Shown here: positions 1 to 12,492 of the stretch, piece by piece
How positions within the stretch are numbered: the first letter of the stretch is position 1
Layout: every line of letters starts with the position of its first letter
Assembly (NCBI RefSeq): GCF_000417875.1
Contig: NW_006920889.1
Coordinates: 278,780 to 342,779 of the forward strand
Direction: 5' to 3'
Origin: Pseudozyma flocculosa PF-1
Lineage: Eukaryota; Basidiomycota; Ustilaginomycetes; Ustilaginales; Ustilaginaceae
DNA length: 64,000 nt
Made by a program: the position numbers and the translations under genes
Notes under the pieces: generated by a model
What the model was told of the DNA's origin: nothing
The model's database searches: none
The model's input: only the letters and a program-made list of their open reading frames with translations

Positions 1-141
1 CGTCTTCTTCACCCCTTGGGCCGGATTGGTTAATATCAGCCACCTCCCTTGCTACGGCAACCGTCTCCTCCTCGACCCTTCGTCCCGCCCCGCTTCCCTC
101 TCCTTGCCGCCCGTCACCCGACCCTCGAACGTTCACCGACC

Positions 142-1901
142 ATGGGCCTCCTCAGCCTGCTCGCCCTGGGCGTCACCCACCCCTCGGAGCTCCGCTCCAT
201 GATTCACTACAAGGTGTGGCGCGACCCGCTCAACGACATCAAGCAGAACCCCGAGGCATCGGGCTGGAACCGCCCACAGATGCAGGAGTGCTGGACCTTC
301 CTCGACCAGACCTCGCGCAGCTTCGCCGCCGTCATCAAGGAGCTCAAGGGCGAGCTCAGCCGCGTCATCTGCATCTTCTACCTCGTCCTCCGCGCCCTCG
401 ACACCATCGAGGACGACATGACCATCCCTGCATCGAAAAAAATCTCCCTGCTCGTCGACTTTTACAAGGTCCTCGAGCAGCCCGGCTGGACCTTTACCGA
501 GAGCGGCCCCAACGAAAAGGACAGGCACCTCCTCGTCGGATTCGACAAGGTCATCGCAGAGTACCAGCTGCTGCGCCAGGGCTACCGCACCGTCATCTCC
601 GACATCACCGCAAAGATGGGCGCCGGCATGGCCAGCTACATTGAGGCCTCATCGTCGTCGCCCCTCAGCGTCGACCGCTGGCAGGACTTTGACCTCTACT
701 GCCACTTTGTCGCCGGCCTCGTCGGCGAGGGCCTCTCCCGCCTCTGGTCCGAGTCTGGCATCGAGCGACCCTGGATCGGCAACCAGCTCAAGCTGAGCAA
801 CCACATGGGCCTCTTCCTGCAAAAGACCAACATCATCCGCGACTATGCAGAGGATTGCGACGAGGGCCGCTTCTTCTGGCGCGCTCGACTACCTCTCGCT
901 CCTCAAGGAGCAGTCGGTCTTCAACTTTTGCGCCATCCCGCAGGTGATGGCCATCGCCACCATCGAGCTCATGTTCCAGAACCCCAATGTGTTCAAGAGG
1001 AACGTCAAGATCCGCAAGGGACAGGCGGTCCAGGTGCGTGGCCGCCGCATTGGAACCGGTGCTGCGGTGTGAGGGCGAGGGAGCGACGGACCGCTGACCA
1101 ACTCGTTTTGATTCTGTCCGTCCCTCTGTTGTCGTCGCCGACCCACAGCTGATCCTCAAGGCGGTCAACCCGCGCGACGTGGCCTACACGTTCCGCGACT
1201 ACAGCCGGTCGATCCACAAGCGGCTGTCTGCCAAGGACCCCAACTTTGTGGCGTGGTCCGTCGAGCTCGGCCGGGTGAGTGGTTCGGTTCCTGCGGTCTT
1301 GCTTTCGGGCCGCCTGGGCCGTGCTGACTGACTGACTGACTGACTGGTCGGTTCAACACCCTTGCTTGTCCCATTCGCCTTGGCGCCCCTGCAGATTGAG
1401 CAGTGGTGCGAGACATTCTTCCCCTCGTTTGTCTCTGCTGCGTCCGAGAGCCGGGAGCCGGACGCGCGGGCCGCAGCGATGAAGAAGTGGACCGAGCAGC
1501 GCAAGTTCCTGGCGACGGTGGCGCAGCGGCGCGTGCGCGGGGGCGCGGATCCCAAGACGCTCAACCCGGCCAAGCTGGTGCACCCGCGCGACCTGATGTC
1601 GATGGAGGAGAAGGAGGCGCAGGAAAAGAAGGAGCGTGACGAGATGGTCATGTTCTTTGTGCTGGTGGTGATTGGCATCTCGGTCGTCATGGGTGGCACG
1701 GCGCTGATTGCGTGGATGATTGTGTGGTACTGGACGCAGGAGGGGCAGGACCCGCTGACGGCCAACCTGCAGTACTACTATTACGCGGCCAAGGCAGGCG
1801 GGATGGGGGCGCTGGCCGACGCCTTTGCCACGGTGCGCGAGGCGGTGTCGGGCTACCTTGGCGGGTCAACGGCGGCAGCGGCGGGCAAGATTGAGCTTTG
1901 A
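142..1901 (+). CDS. ERG9: Squalene synthase (farnesyl-diphosphate farnesyltransferase), frame interrupted
   Basis: Joins two farnesyl diphosphates head-to-head into squalene, the first committed step of ergosterol synthesis, at the ER membrane. The first Asp-rich motif (DTIEDD) and the second ([13 protein letters not shown]) are visible, followed by the conserved [17 protein letters not shown] block. A C-terminal hydrophobic anchor lies at about 1645-1735. Introns are 1034-1148 and 1275-1394, and the last exon is 1395-1901. Start 142 is the ATG of [10 protein letters not shown]; the frame is open further upstream without another ATG. Oddity: directly after ...RFFW (about 882) the sequence jumps to [12 protein letters not shown] in another frame. 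About 40 residues that normally lie between these blocks are absent, so the gene cannot encode a full enzyme as written. An assembly deletion is likelier than real loss because this enzyme is normally essential. Confidence 0.9.
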
Positions 1902-3021
1902 GGGGGGCGAGTCGAGGTGCGCAAGCTGCCCCGCGACCTTGGGAGAATGCCATGACCGGTGATCCCCCTTGTACGGCGACACCCGGTGGTCGGTCGTCTG
2001 GCTCGTTGTAGATAGATGTCACGTAGGATGAGCTGGCAAGCTGTTTGGAACTCGGGCGCTCCATGTCTGAGTATGGCCTCGGAAGTCGGGCGCAGTGGGC
2101 AGTCGTGAAGGCTCGGACCAGGTCGGGCGAGTGGGCCGACGAGGTGCGCAGATAGAGTTGCATCCAGCATGCTTGACGAGATGGCCGGGCAGGGAGACTT
2201 GTCCGTCGGCCTCGAGGTGGGCGGCGCTTGTCGCCCCTACAGCCTCTACTCTTTGTCGCTGTTACTGCGCGGGGTCGAGGTGCAGGAACAGCGACAGTCA
2301 GACAGGCCGGGAGAGTAGCGAGCAGCCGGCCACAGCCTCTGCATCGACTGCTTCGGCCTGGACTGGTGGGCGACGTGCAACGACGATGAGACGGTGCCGG
2401 ACCACGGCCTGTCCTATTGAAGCCAGGCCTGACCTGACCTGACCTGGCCTGGGCGGCTTTCGGATGGGGCGAGGCCGGCCGTTATGCGATGATAGCGGGA
2501 AAATTGCGTGGCCCTCTTGGCTGACCAACACATACGCCGCTGCGCACCGGCGAGTAGAGCGGCGTGGGACAGAGGAACGAGATGGCCTGCAGGGTCCAAC
2601 CCTCACCCTCACCCTGCGCTGGACTGCTTCGATCCTCAGCAAACAAGCAAGCAAGCAGCACGAGAGCAGGCCGGCCAGCACCAGCATCGGGTAGCATATC
2701 TCCGAGCCTCCCTTCGGCCAGCCCCCGCTTCTTCTCCACCTCGCCCCTTGCCCCCAACGACCGTCAGCTCCCTGGTTTCAGCAGCGCGCCATGCCATCCT
2801 AATCACCACCACCGCCGCCGCCATTCTCCTATCCTTGCCCGTCCATCGCCCTTTCCTGTGGGCCCGCAGCCGCACCTCATCTGTGCCACTCCTGCCCGCC
2901 TGCCCGCCATTCGCCGCTCGCCACTTCCTCAGCTCCTTCTGACGCCTTAGCACTTTTATCTCTAGCATCAACAGCAAAGGCCGCCCGCCGCCTCTTTCCG
3001 CGGCGCTCACGTCCTCTCGCC
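1902..3021. other. Intergenic spacer, ERG9 3' side / transporter promoter
   Basis: No supported gene. Reading frames here are short, overlapping and of low complexity. A short CTGAC/CTGGC tandem stretch sits at about 2429-2452. The last 300 bases are pyrimidine-rich, as expected for a fungal 5' leader ahead of the ATG at 3022. Confidence 0.5.
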
Positions 3022-6000
3022 ATGGCGTCCTCATCGTCCTCTCCGCCTCCACCTGGTGCAAAACCGCCTCACCAGATTGTCACCACCCGTCTGGCCAAGC
3101 GCCTCACCATCACCATCGACATTGACGGCACCAGCCACCTCCTCGTGCAGACCACCTCCGCCCTCCTCCTCGCAGAGTCAAACTACCCGGTCCGATACTA
3201 CTTCCCAAAGCGCGCCGTACAGCCCCCATTCCGCCTCGACCTCCATGACGGCAAGGAGACCTACTGCCCCTTTAAGGGGTTCGCAAGCTACTACCATGCC
3301 CACTTTGTCCCGGATCAAGGTTCCGCCAGGGCGCAGCGGATTGACGACCTGTTCTGGACCTACTCAGAGCCCTTTTCGGGAAGCCACGCTGAGGCCATCG
3401 CCGGCTACCTCTGCGTCGACGCCCCCAGCCAACGATGCCAGCTCAAGGTAGACGGCCGCTCGGTCTCGCTGCAGGTGGCCAAGGAACTCAACGACAAGAT
3501 CCTCAAGGCGAGCCCAACCGCCGGCACCCCTTCACCCAGCCAGCCTCGACCCTCGGACGATCAACGACGCCTGCTCCAGACCCCGCGCAGGGCGCCCATG
3601 CACCGCACCGTCAGCAGCGAGCAGCCAGAGATCCCCGCCAACACCTACGGCTTCCACTCCGCCATGGACCTTCAACTGGACTCGGCCGACCCGCTACTTG
3701 CCGACCTCGTCTATCGCCTCGACGACCAGCACAGGTCGGTGGCGGATGACGTCAACCAGGCAACGCAGCGGGGCGGCAGCGGAGAGCAATCTGCCGCCGG
3801 CGTCGCGGGCGGTGCAGGGGAAGGCAACGAGCCAGGCGACATCACAATGGATCCGCACCTTGCTTGGTTCCGGGATCGACCTTGGTACAGGCGACCTTCG
3901 GACAAGTGGATGAGGCCACTTGCCTTTCTCCTCGCCCTCGCCGCCGGCATGTGCATGGGCCCAAAGCTCGAGCTTCTCAACGCCCTCGTCTGCGAGCAGG
4001 TCCTCGGAAAGGCAGCCGTCGGGAACACCATCATCGGCGGCGACATCGACGCCAGGGGCTCAACCTCGGACAGGCACTCTCCCGTACACGCTGCCGTGCG
4101 CATGGCGGCTTACCAGAGCTGGCCGGAGCTCGACTCTCCATCCGATGCTTTGTTCGCTGTACCGACACTGTCCAGCCCTGCGGCGTCGCTCAGCGTCAAC
4201 CACACCACCGTCGACGAGCCGGACCGTCCTACAAAGAGCTGCCTCAGCAATCCCGAGGTGCAGTCGTCGCTCGCAGCGCTCCAGCTTCGACTCACTCTGT
4301 CGATGGGCATCCTGGCGGCCCTGACGACCGGCTTCTGGTCGAATCTGTCATCGCGCATTGGCCGCCTGTCCGTGCTGCGTTTCGCCATCCTCGGCTTCAT
4401 CTGCACCGATCTGGCCACCATCACAGTCGGCCTCGTGCCGCGCTCCCAGCTGCCCGGCGGCGTCAACTTTCTGCTGATTGGCACCACCATCGAGGGCCTC
4501 TTTGGCGGCTACGGCACCGCCATCGCCGTGCACCAATTGTACATTTCTGATGCAACGCCTTCAGGTACTCGCGCCCACATCTTCGCCCACTTCATGGGCA
4601 TCTTCTCGGCGGGCATTGCCATCGGGCCAACGCTCGGCGGTCTGCTGGTCAAGCGGACGGGCAAGATCCTGTCTCCCTTTTACTTTGCGCTCGGCACCCA
4701 CCTGCTCTACGCCTTCTGCGCCGTTTTCATCATGCCCGAGAGCACTAGCCCGGCGGCGCAGCAAAAAGCCATCGAGGAGCACAAGGCCAGCCGGCTCGCC
4801 ATGAGGCTCAAGGCCGAGGAGCGCAGGGCGGCCAAAGGCGCCGCCCACGCCAGCAATGGGAACGAGGGCGAGACGCAACCGCTTCTCGGCGGTGAAGAGG
4901 GTGCGGCTGCGCAACCCGTCAAGCCGTGGAAGAAGCGCGTGTGGAAGAGGATCAAGGTTGCGTTTGTCGACAGCGTCCTGCATGCTCCCCTCGAACCGCT
5001 GGCGCTGCTGCTGCCAAAGAAGGTCCGGGTGCCCGCCGAGGAGGAGGAGCAGCAGCGCGCCGGCGTCCCGCTGAGGTCGGCGCTGGCACACCCCGAGGCC
5101 TCGGCGTCGCACATCTCGGTCTCGCACGTGGCGCACAAGATGCGGTACGACACCAACCTCTTTTTCCTGTCGCTGACCTACTTTGTCGAGTGCTCGATCA
5201 TCGGCATCATGTCGTACAAGATGCAGTACGCGCAGCAGCAGTTCCTCTGGGACTCATCTCAGCTCGGCCTCTTCCTGTCGTTTGCCGGACTGGCGCGGGT
5301 GCTGGCGCTCGGCCTCGTTCTCCCCGTGGTCATTAAGATCCTCCACCGACCCGTCAAAGCACTCACGCTGCCTCACGATGGCGTTGTACCCCACGACGAG
5401 CCCGGAGCCGACCCGAGCCTGCGCAGGCGCTCGGTCCTTGATGCCGACGGTCGCATCGTGTTGCCCGACTCGAGCTCCGACGACACGTACGGAACGTTTG
5501 CCTCGGGCGCACACGCATCGAATGACGACGAAGCCGCTGAGCACGGGGAGCGCGGAGGACCGGCCTGGGACGCCACGCAGAAGAGCGTCGAGGAGCTCTG
5601 GACGCTGCGAGCCAAGCACCTGCGGCTGATCCACGACAGCAAGTTTGATGTGAGTTGATCCAGGCCCCGTCTCTCTTGAATCCGTCCGTTGCCATGGGCT
5701 AGGCAAAGACTGACGATGCGCCATGGGTTCTGCATGCCACCGTTCTGACCGCTGCCGCAGCTCAAGCTGTCCAAGATCTCGATCGCCGTCAATACGCTCG
5801 CCTACGCGCTCCTCATCTTTTCCAAGACGCCCTTCCTGTTTTTCCTCGGCAGCGGCCTCGCCGCGCTCGGAGGAGGTGCCGGCGCGGCCATGTCGAGCCT
5901 GGCCTTGGCGCTGCTCGAGTCGCCCAGCGACGCCGGCAAGCTGTTTGGCGCGTGGAGCATCATCAGCGCCATCGCCTCGACCATCGTCGGGCCGCTGCTG

Positions 6001-6441
6001 TTTGCCAAGATCTACGAGGCCACGACGCGCGTCTTTGTCGGCGCCATTTTCGTCGTTGCGACGGGTGAGTACATCCTGTCGCCGCGCTGGGGGGTACCAC
6101 ACCGAACGCATCAAACTGACTTCATCGATCCTTCCTGCCTTCCCGCTGCCCGCCGCTGCCGCTCTGCCACTCCAGCCATGTTTGTCGTCGCCTTGGCGAT
6201 CCTCTCGCTCGTCAAGGTGCGCAAGCCCGTCAGCCTCCCCTCTCTGCCCGCCCGGCCCCCTCCTCCGCCGTCATCATCGAGGAAGCAGGACGAGTCCAAC
6301 GCGTCCGCAGCGGCCAGGGGGAGCGGAACGTGGAAGAGCGCGTTTAGCATGCGCACCAGGAGAAAGGATGGGGGCGATGCGGCGCGGCCCTCGGCGGCGG
6401 GCCGGGACAAGAGGCCCGAGTTGCCGTTCCGTAGGGACTGA
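3022..6441 (+). CDS. MFS-type transporter with N-terminal DUF427 domain
   Basis: Predicted protein of about 1065 residues in three exons: 3022-5649, 5761-6064 and 6176-6441. Residues about 25-135 match the small DUF427 fold (YYFP, then YCPFKGFASYY, then WTYSEP and IAGYLCV). After a polar linker come about 12 hydrophobic segments of a major-facilitator transporter. They include a loop-2-type motif around LSSRIGRLSVLR, a glycine-rich IEGLFGGYGTAIAV helix, and a long charged cytoplasmic loop between the two halves (about residues 580-690). It is probably a membrane exporter of the TetA/HIAT1-like type; the substrate is unknown. The second intron (111 nt) is in frame and stop-free, so retention would give a longer isoform. 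The tail is basic and Pro/Ser-rich. The function of DUF427 is not established. Confidence 0.82.
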
Positions 6442-7109
6442 GCGAAGCGGCGGGTGAACGCCCTATTGCAGTAGAAGAGAAGACAAGTCAGCAGGCCCAG
6501 CTTTGACGAATGTACCCGGCCGGGCGATGTCCAGCCACCGGCGAAGTCAAGTGTAAGGACGAGTCCTGTTGCAACTCAGTTGGGATCTGCATGCATGTCG
6601 TTTGTCGCCTAGTATTTGCTGCGCATGGCGATGAGTACGTGGCGTCCACGACGACGACGACATCGTCTCGTTTCGCGTTGTGCGCGCCATCAAGCAAAGC
6701 AGCGCAGATGGTCGACATCTCTGCCCAAGGGCCGGCTGTGAATCCAACCGCGTAGCCAGCCTCTGTCCGCCGAGCCTGGCGAGTGCGAGACGAGGTGCAC
6801 GACCTCATGCATGTCCATCCGCGGTCGGGGGTTCAACATGCAAGGCCGACAGTCATAGCATAGAAAACCTCGACCCTAGGGCGTCGCACCAAGATGCCCT
6901 TGGCGGCCGGCACCTTGGCGGGATCCCGCCCCCATCTTGGCACGACTGCCGTCAAGCTGCCGCCAAGGTAGCCGCCAACATCAGTGGCAATCCCGATGGC
7001 CCTTTGGCGCAAGTTCGGCGGCACACTGAGAGAGCACGCTCGGCTGGACTTGGTGGCAGTGCGATCGATGCTTCCAGAAGGATCCCCCCCCCCCCNCNCC
7101 GCCNCNCNC

Positions 7110-7142
<33 letters not shown>

Positions 7143-7947
7143 ACGTACGTACGTACGTCGTCGTCGTCGTCGTCGTACNNNNNNNNNNNNNNNNNNNNGA
7201 CTTGGTGGCAGTGCGATCGATCGCTTCCACGAACGGACTCCCCCCCCCCCCCCCCCCCCGCCACCTCCTTCTCCGCACCCTGCCTCTTACTCTTGGGGCT
7301 TGGTGTGTAGCCTTGCAAATGGTACGGTCATCGTGCTAGCCGGAGCTCGCTGACCATCTCCTTTCTGTGCCTGCTTCTATCTTGCCGCACGTATCTGCCA
7401 CCAGTCGAGCTGCCTCTTGTCCGCTTGCTGACCGCTTGTACATCTGTAGAGTAGAGCAGCTCCGGCTTGGTTGTCGTGATGGTGGTGGCCGCAAGGCGCA
7501 GCACTTGCAATCAATGGATAGACAGGGCACCCGAAGGGCAGCTCGGACAAAGCAAATTCCGCCGTGGGTGCCAAGATGAAGTTGGCATGACTAGCCAAGA
7601 TCCTGCCAAGGAGTGCATAGCGGGATGGCCGCCAAGGTGCATGCCAATGTCAGCTTGGTCGAAACCGCCAACAGCCATATATGAGTGCTATCCGTCCCCA
7701 GCTGGGACCCGCATCGTCTCGTCTGCAACCTCTGCTACCGCCATCATCCAGCCGCGCCAGCACGGCATCTCTCATCAAGGCAAAACAAAAGCACATTATA
7801 AAATTGTCCCTCTTACTTCGAGCACCAGCACCCGCTCGCTCTCGCGACGTCTCTAGGAAGCGGCAAACCAGCGGATGGGCAACACCAGACGGGTCGGTCG
7901 GCACGATGCAGAAATGGTCCGGTGCGGTACAATGCGGCGTGGGCAGC
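6442..7947. other. Intergenic spacer with assembly gap
   Basis: Convergent spacer between the transporter and the minus-strand flippase. No supported gene. It holds a 20-N gap, poly-C runs, CGT/GTAC simple repeats, and scattered TTGGC/GCCAA-rich words at 6890-7000 and 7560-7660. Confidence 0.5.
7047..7258. repeat. Gap-flanking duplicated sequence and simple repeats
   Basis: A 23-base word starting GACTTGGTGGCAGTGCGATC occurs at 7047-7069 and again at 7199-7221, on either side of the gap. Each copy leads into a poly-C run. Between them are ambiguous C/N bases, a (CGT)n tract, (GTAC)n, and 20 Ns at 7179-7198. This looks like unresolved simple-sequence DNA or an assembly overlap. Confidence 0.8.
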
Positions 7948-10900
7948 CTACTGTCCCGAGGCCTTTGCGAGCGTGGTATCGTACTTGCGGATCAGGTCGG
8001 CCGACCCCTCGGTCTGGGAAAAGGCGAAGCCCCTCGTCCGACGCATGCGCTGCACCGCTCGCACCTTGCGAATCGCCCTGTGGATATGGGGGGACGGTGG
8101 AGGGAGAGAGTGGGGAGTACCATGTCAGTTTGGCGTTCCGGTGCTGCGTCGGCCCCGGAAAATGTGGACAAGGAAAGCGGAGGGGCGGCAAAGGCTCGTG
8201 GCACGGCGCGGTGAAAACGTACTTCTGGAACTGGTCCATGCGCGGGCGGTAGTCTTGCAGGTTGTACTTTTGCACCTGTTTGTCAAAGGCAGGCACGGGT
8301 GCAAGGAGGGGCTCGAGAGGTCAGCCCGCCGTCCAGCTCCTGTGTGCTAGTCGCCCCCGCTCCGGTCCCAACTCACCTCCTGGACAATGTGGTACGACTC
8401 GGGGCGGTAGGTGCGCTTCCAGTACTTCCAGCAAAAGTCGCGCAGCAGGCAGACGACGGGCACGAGGATGATGCTGAACCAAAACTGGCTGAAGCCGTAC
8501 AGTCTGCCGGCGATGCCGTCGAGCTCGGTGGAAAAGTTGAGGCGCGGCGCAATCAGCGAGTAGATGGCGGTAAAGGCCAGCGTGAAGACGAACGAGCCCG
8601 GGATGGCGGCGAACGTGTACTTTGTCCACAGATCCGACACGAGCGCTGCCTTGCCCAGCACCGTTACGAGCACGGCGAGGAAGAGGGTCGTGCCCCAGAT
8701 CCACGAGTACGACTCGTGCCCGCTCGACAGCTGCGGCGAGCCCCAAAAGGCGATGGTGACGAAGAGGTACGACACCAGCGAGTGGTAGAAGGCGTTGAGC
8801 GTCCAGCCCCAGAAGCGCCGCTTGTTGAAGTAGACCTGGCCGTAGAGCTGTGGGTACCGATCCAGCATGCGCGCAGACAGGTACTGGTCAAAGATGCCAA
8901 TCACCAACGGCGGCAGCACGGTGAAGATGACGTTGTAGAAGCTTTTCCACGGCCAAAGGGGGGAAGTAACGGAGTTCCCGAACGACAAACGACGAAGTCA
9001 GCAGGCGGCAACGACGACGGCGAGGCGCGCGCCCATCCGACCTTTATGCACTCACGAAAGAAGCCACGACTCGAAGGCCACCTGGCCGGAAAAGCTGTTC
9101 TGGAACGAGTACCAGAAAAGCGTCATGTAGAGGGTAATGTTCTTGTAGAACGAGTAGAGGATCATCTTGCTGAGACGAGCGTAGCTCCACGATCCGTGGA
9201 CGAGGAGCAGCTTGCGGAGGAAGCGGAACTGGCTGATGGCCACGTCGGCCGAGCGCGCCGCCTGCAGACCCTCGACGCCGCTGATGCCAACGCCGACGTG
9301 GGCCGCCTGGATCATCGAGACGTCATTGGCGCCGTCGCCGATGGCCAGCAGCAGCGAGCGCATGTTCTTCTTGACCAGCTTGACCACCAGCGCCTTCTGC
9401 AGCGGAGACACGCGGCAGCAGATGACCGCCTTGCACATGACGGCCAGCTCGAGGAACACCTTCGAGAGCTCCTTTTCGAGCGCAAAGGTGAGGCTCCTGC
9501 CGTCGATGATGAGCGCAAGCTCCTCCTGCTCGCCCGCGGTACGCTGGTTCTTGATGGCCGCCAGCTTTTTGGTCAGAAACTCGTGGGTGTCGTGCTGCGT
9601 CTCCTCGTTGATGATGACAAGGTTCATCGACTCCGAAATGAGCCGGCAGGACAGGCCGATGTTGATGGCCGTCTCCTGCCGGTCGCCCGTCAGCACCCAG
9701 ATCTTGATGCCGGCGTTCTGCAGCGTGTGGATCGTCTCGGGCACGCCTTCCTGCAGCTTGTCCTCGATGGCCGTGGCGCCCAGCAGAAACATGTTCTGCT
9801 CGATGAGCTCGGCCGCCTTGTCGAGCGCCTCGGAGCGGTCCTTGATGCTTGCCGCCGCCTGGTCGTAGATCTTGACCCACTGGCGGTACTCTTGCTCCGG
9901 CACCTCGCGCATCGCGATGCAGAGGGTGCGGAGGCCCTCGGTCGCGTAGTCCTCGAGGTGCACCGTCGTCTGCTCGAGGAAGGGTTGGTTCTCGCTGAGC
10001 CGCTCCATGATGACCGTGTCGGCTCCCTTGCAGTACAGCTTGATCTTGCCGTCCGAGCCACGGACCAGCGCCGACATCCGCTTCCGCGTGCTGTTAAACT
10101 CGCACACGTTGAGGATCTCGAACTCATGCTCTACGCCACGGATCGTGACAAAGACGGATCGCGGCTTGCGCGTGGTGAACTGGTAGCCGAGCGACTCAGC
10201 GCCTGCGACAAGCGCCGCCTCGTCGGGGCTCGAAGCCTGAAAGATGACCTTGTCTCCCTGGCGCTCGGGGATCACCGTGTGGCAGACGGCCAGCAGCGTC
10301 AGGAACTCGTCGATCACGGCGCTGCTGCCGTCGTCCGGAGTGCGCCCGTCCATGATGGCCTTGAGCTCGTGCCAGGTCCGCTGGCCGCCAATCTCGCGGC
10401 CGTCGGGTCCGATCTCGCCGGTCCCCTGCTTGCTCTCGTCGATGACGTCGGTGAACGAGATGCCGCCGATGCTGGCCTGACGAAACTCCATCTCGTTTCG
10501 CGTCAGGGTGCCTGTCTTGTCGCTGAAGATGTAGTCGATCTGCCCAAGCTCCTCGACCAGACTCGACGTACGGCAGAGCGCCGGGGTGTCGGTGGGCGCG
10601 TAGTACATGTCGAGGTCCGAATTGATCAGCATCGCCTGCTGGTACTTGACCACCTCCATCGTGACGATGAGTGAGATGGGGATCAGGTTGTTGTAGGCGA
10701 TGACAAAGGTGAGTACGTCCTCGACGAAGCGCCTGGCCTTGCCGGCCGAGTCCTCGTTGAGCAGCAGGTACCTCATCTCGCCGGCGTAGGCCGTGTTGCG
10801 GACGATGGCGCCGATCGACGACGCAATCGAGAGCGCCAGCAGCAAGATAAAGAGGAGCAGGATCTGCACGTTGACCTGGCGTTCGACGGCGGTGCGCTTG

Positions 10901-12492
10901 ATCGGTGCGGCAGTCGCGTTGCGCATCAGCTTGGTCTCGTGGCCCGTGAAGACGACCAGTCCGTAGACCCACGGCGTGTTCCGCAGTTGGGCACCCCTCA
11001 GCAGCAGCTGCTCGGGGCTCAGCGGCGCCTTTTTCATCGGCGTGCCGCTGAATCCGGGCGTGGAGCTGATCTGGATGTTGAGCGTAGCGTCGAACGTGTA
11101 GAGGCTGTTGTTGGGCTGCTCAGAGACCAGCTGGCCGCGGAGCGAACAGGCAGCGGTGGACGAGGTCAGCTTGGCCGTCTCGGTGGACGCCTGCTTGATC
11201 TTGAGGTTGGTCTCGCCATCGAGGTTGGCCGTCTCGACGTAGCAGAGACCCTCGGGCTCAGAGCTGCTGAGGAGGACCAGGTCGGCAGGGAAGAATTCGT
11301 TGTTCTCGACGCGGATGATGTCGCCCACGCGGACGTGGCGCCAGCGCCGAGGCTCAAACGAGCCAGAGCCGGGGTCCAGGACGTGGGCGATGCGCGCGTT
11401 GAGTTCCGAGTCGGACTGGTGCCGCTTGATGTCCTCCTTGACCTCTTTGAACGCCGAGGCGAGCAGCACCAGCGCCAGGGGGACAATCGTGGTCCATCGA
11501 TTCGTCGGCGACACGCCGGGGATCTGCTGGATGCAGGCGGTGAAGAGGAAGAAGACGTTGGCGTACTTGGAGAACTGCTCGACCAGAAACTTGGGTACGA
11601 AGGTGATGAGGTTGTACTTGCTGGTGCTGATGTAGTTGTCGAGGAAGTTCATCTTGTCGTTGGTGGTCGGATCGTTGAGCCGGACCACCCGCTCTCCCTC
11701 GAGCACTGCGCCCTTCTTCTGCTTGCTGACGAGCGATGATACGTCGTCCTTGAGCGTCCGGAAGCTTCGCTTCAGGCCGTCGAGCGGGCTGTCTTTTGGC
11801 GGTCTCCGACTCTGCCCGGCCGCCCCGGACCTCGCGTTCCCCCTGCCCGGCCCCGCCGCCGCTCCGCCAGCTCCCCCCGCGCCCGTGTAGGGCGAGAACT
11901 TGGAGTCTTCCATCGAGGTCATCGGGTCATCGTCGGCCTCGATGCTCTTGAAGCTGTGCCGTGCAGCATAGGCGTCGGCGAAGGGCCCTTCGCTGCTGTA
12001 GCCGCGATCGCCTCCGTAGCCTGCGGGCGTGGCGGCGCTAGCGGCAAAGGGCAGCCCGCTGTCGGTGCTCCCTCCTGGGTGGCTACCGAAGGGTGCCCTA
12101 GGGGCGCTCAGACCCATCGCTGCGTCTGGTTCTGCGCCGTAGCTTAGCGTGCTGGGCGGGTAGTCCGGTCGCCTCTTGCCGCTTTGGGCGGGGCGGAAGC
12201 TGCTGAAATCGTCGATGTCGTCGCCGAGCAGATCCGGGTCGTCGGCGTCGACGAGGACGTGAGAGGGGCCGTTGCCGCTGCCGGCAGGGTTGCTATGGCT
12301 GTTGTGATGGTGAGGGTGGTGCGAGAGGGCCGATGTGCCAAGGCCCAAGGAGTCGCGGCTGTCTCCAAACTCAAAGGGGTCGCGGTTGCTGTTGGAGGTC
12401 GAGGAATGAAGCGGTCGATGCGACTGGATGCCCTCTGGCGGCGGCTGGCCCGGCCGCCCACCGTGGGTGATAAAGTCGTCAAAGTCGTCCAT
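7948..12492 (-). CDS. DRS2: P4-type phospholipid-translocating ATPase (flippase), DRS2-like
   Basis: Flips aminophospholipids to the cytosolic leaflet at the trans-Golgi/endosome and supports vesicle budding; partner would be a CDC50-type subunit. Exons on the minus strand are 12492-9056, 8941-8377, 8275-8223 and 8077-7948, with all phases consistent, giving 1394 residues. Visible are the phosphorylation motif DKTGTLT (Asp about residue 658), the actuator-region block DGETNLK, PISLIVTMEVVKY in the M4 region, the hinge GDGANDVSMIQ, and the C-terminal FYNVIFTVLPP and RPRMDQFQK blocks. The tail AIRKVRAVQRMRRTRGFAFSQ is typical of the DRS2 branch. The first 230 residues are a low-complexity Gly/Ser/His-rich cytosolic extension. 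The start ATG begins MDDFDDFITHGG. Confidence 0.94.

Noticed and set aside
8299..10674. Very long plus-strand open frame opposite the flippase exons
   Set aside because: Antisense mirror of the P4-ATPase coding sequence; the composition is the complement of biased codons and there are no recognisable domains.
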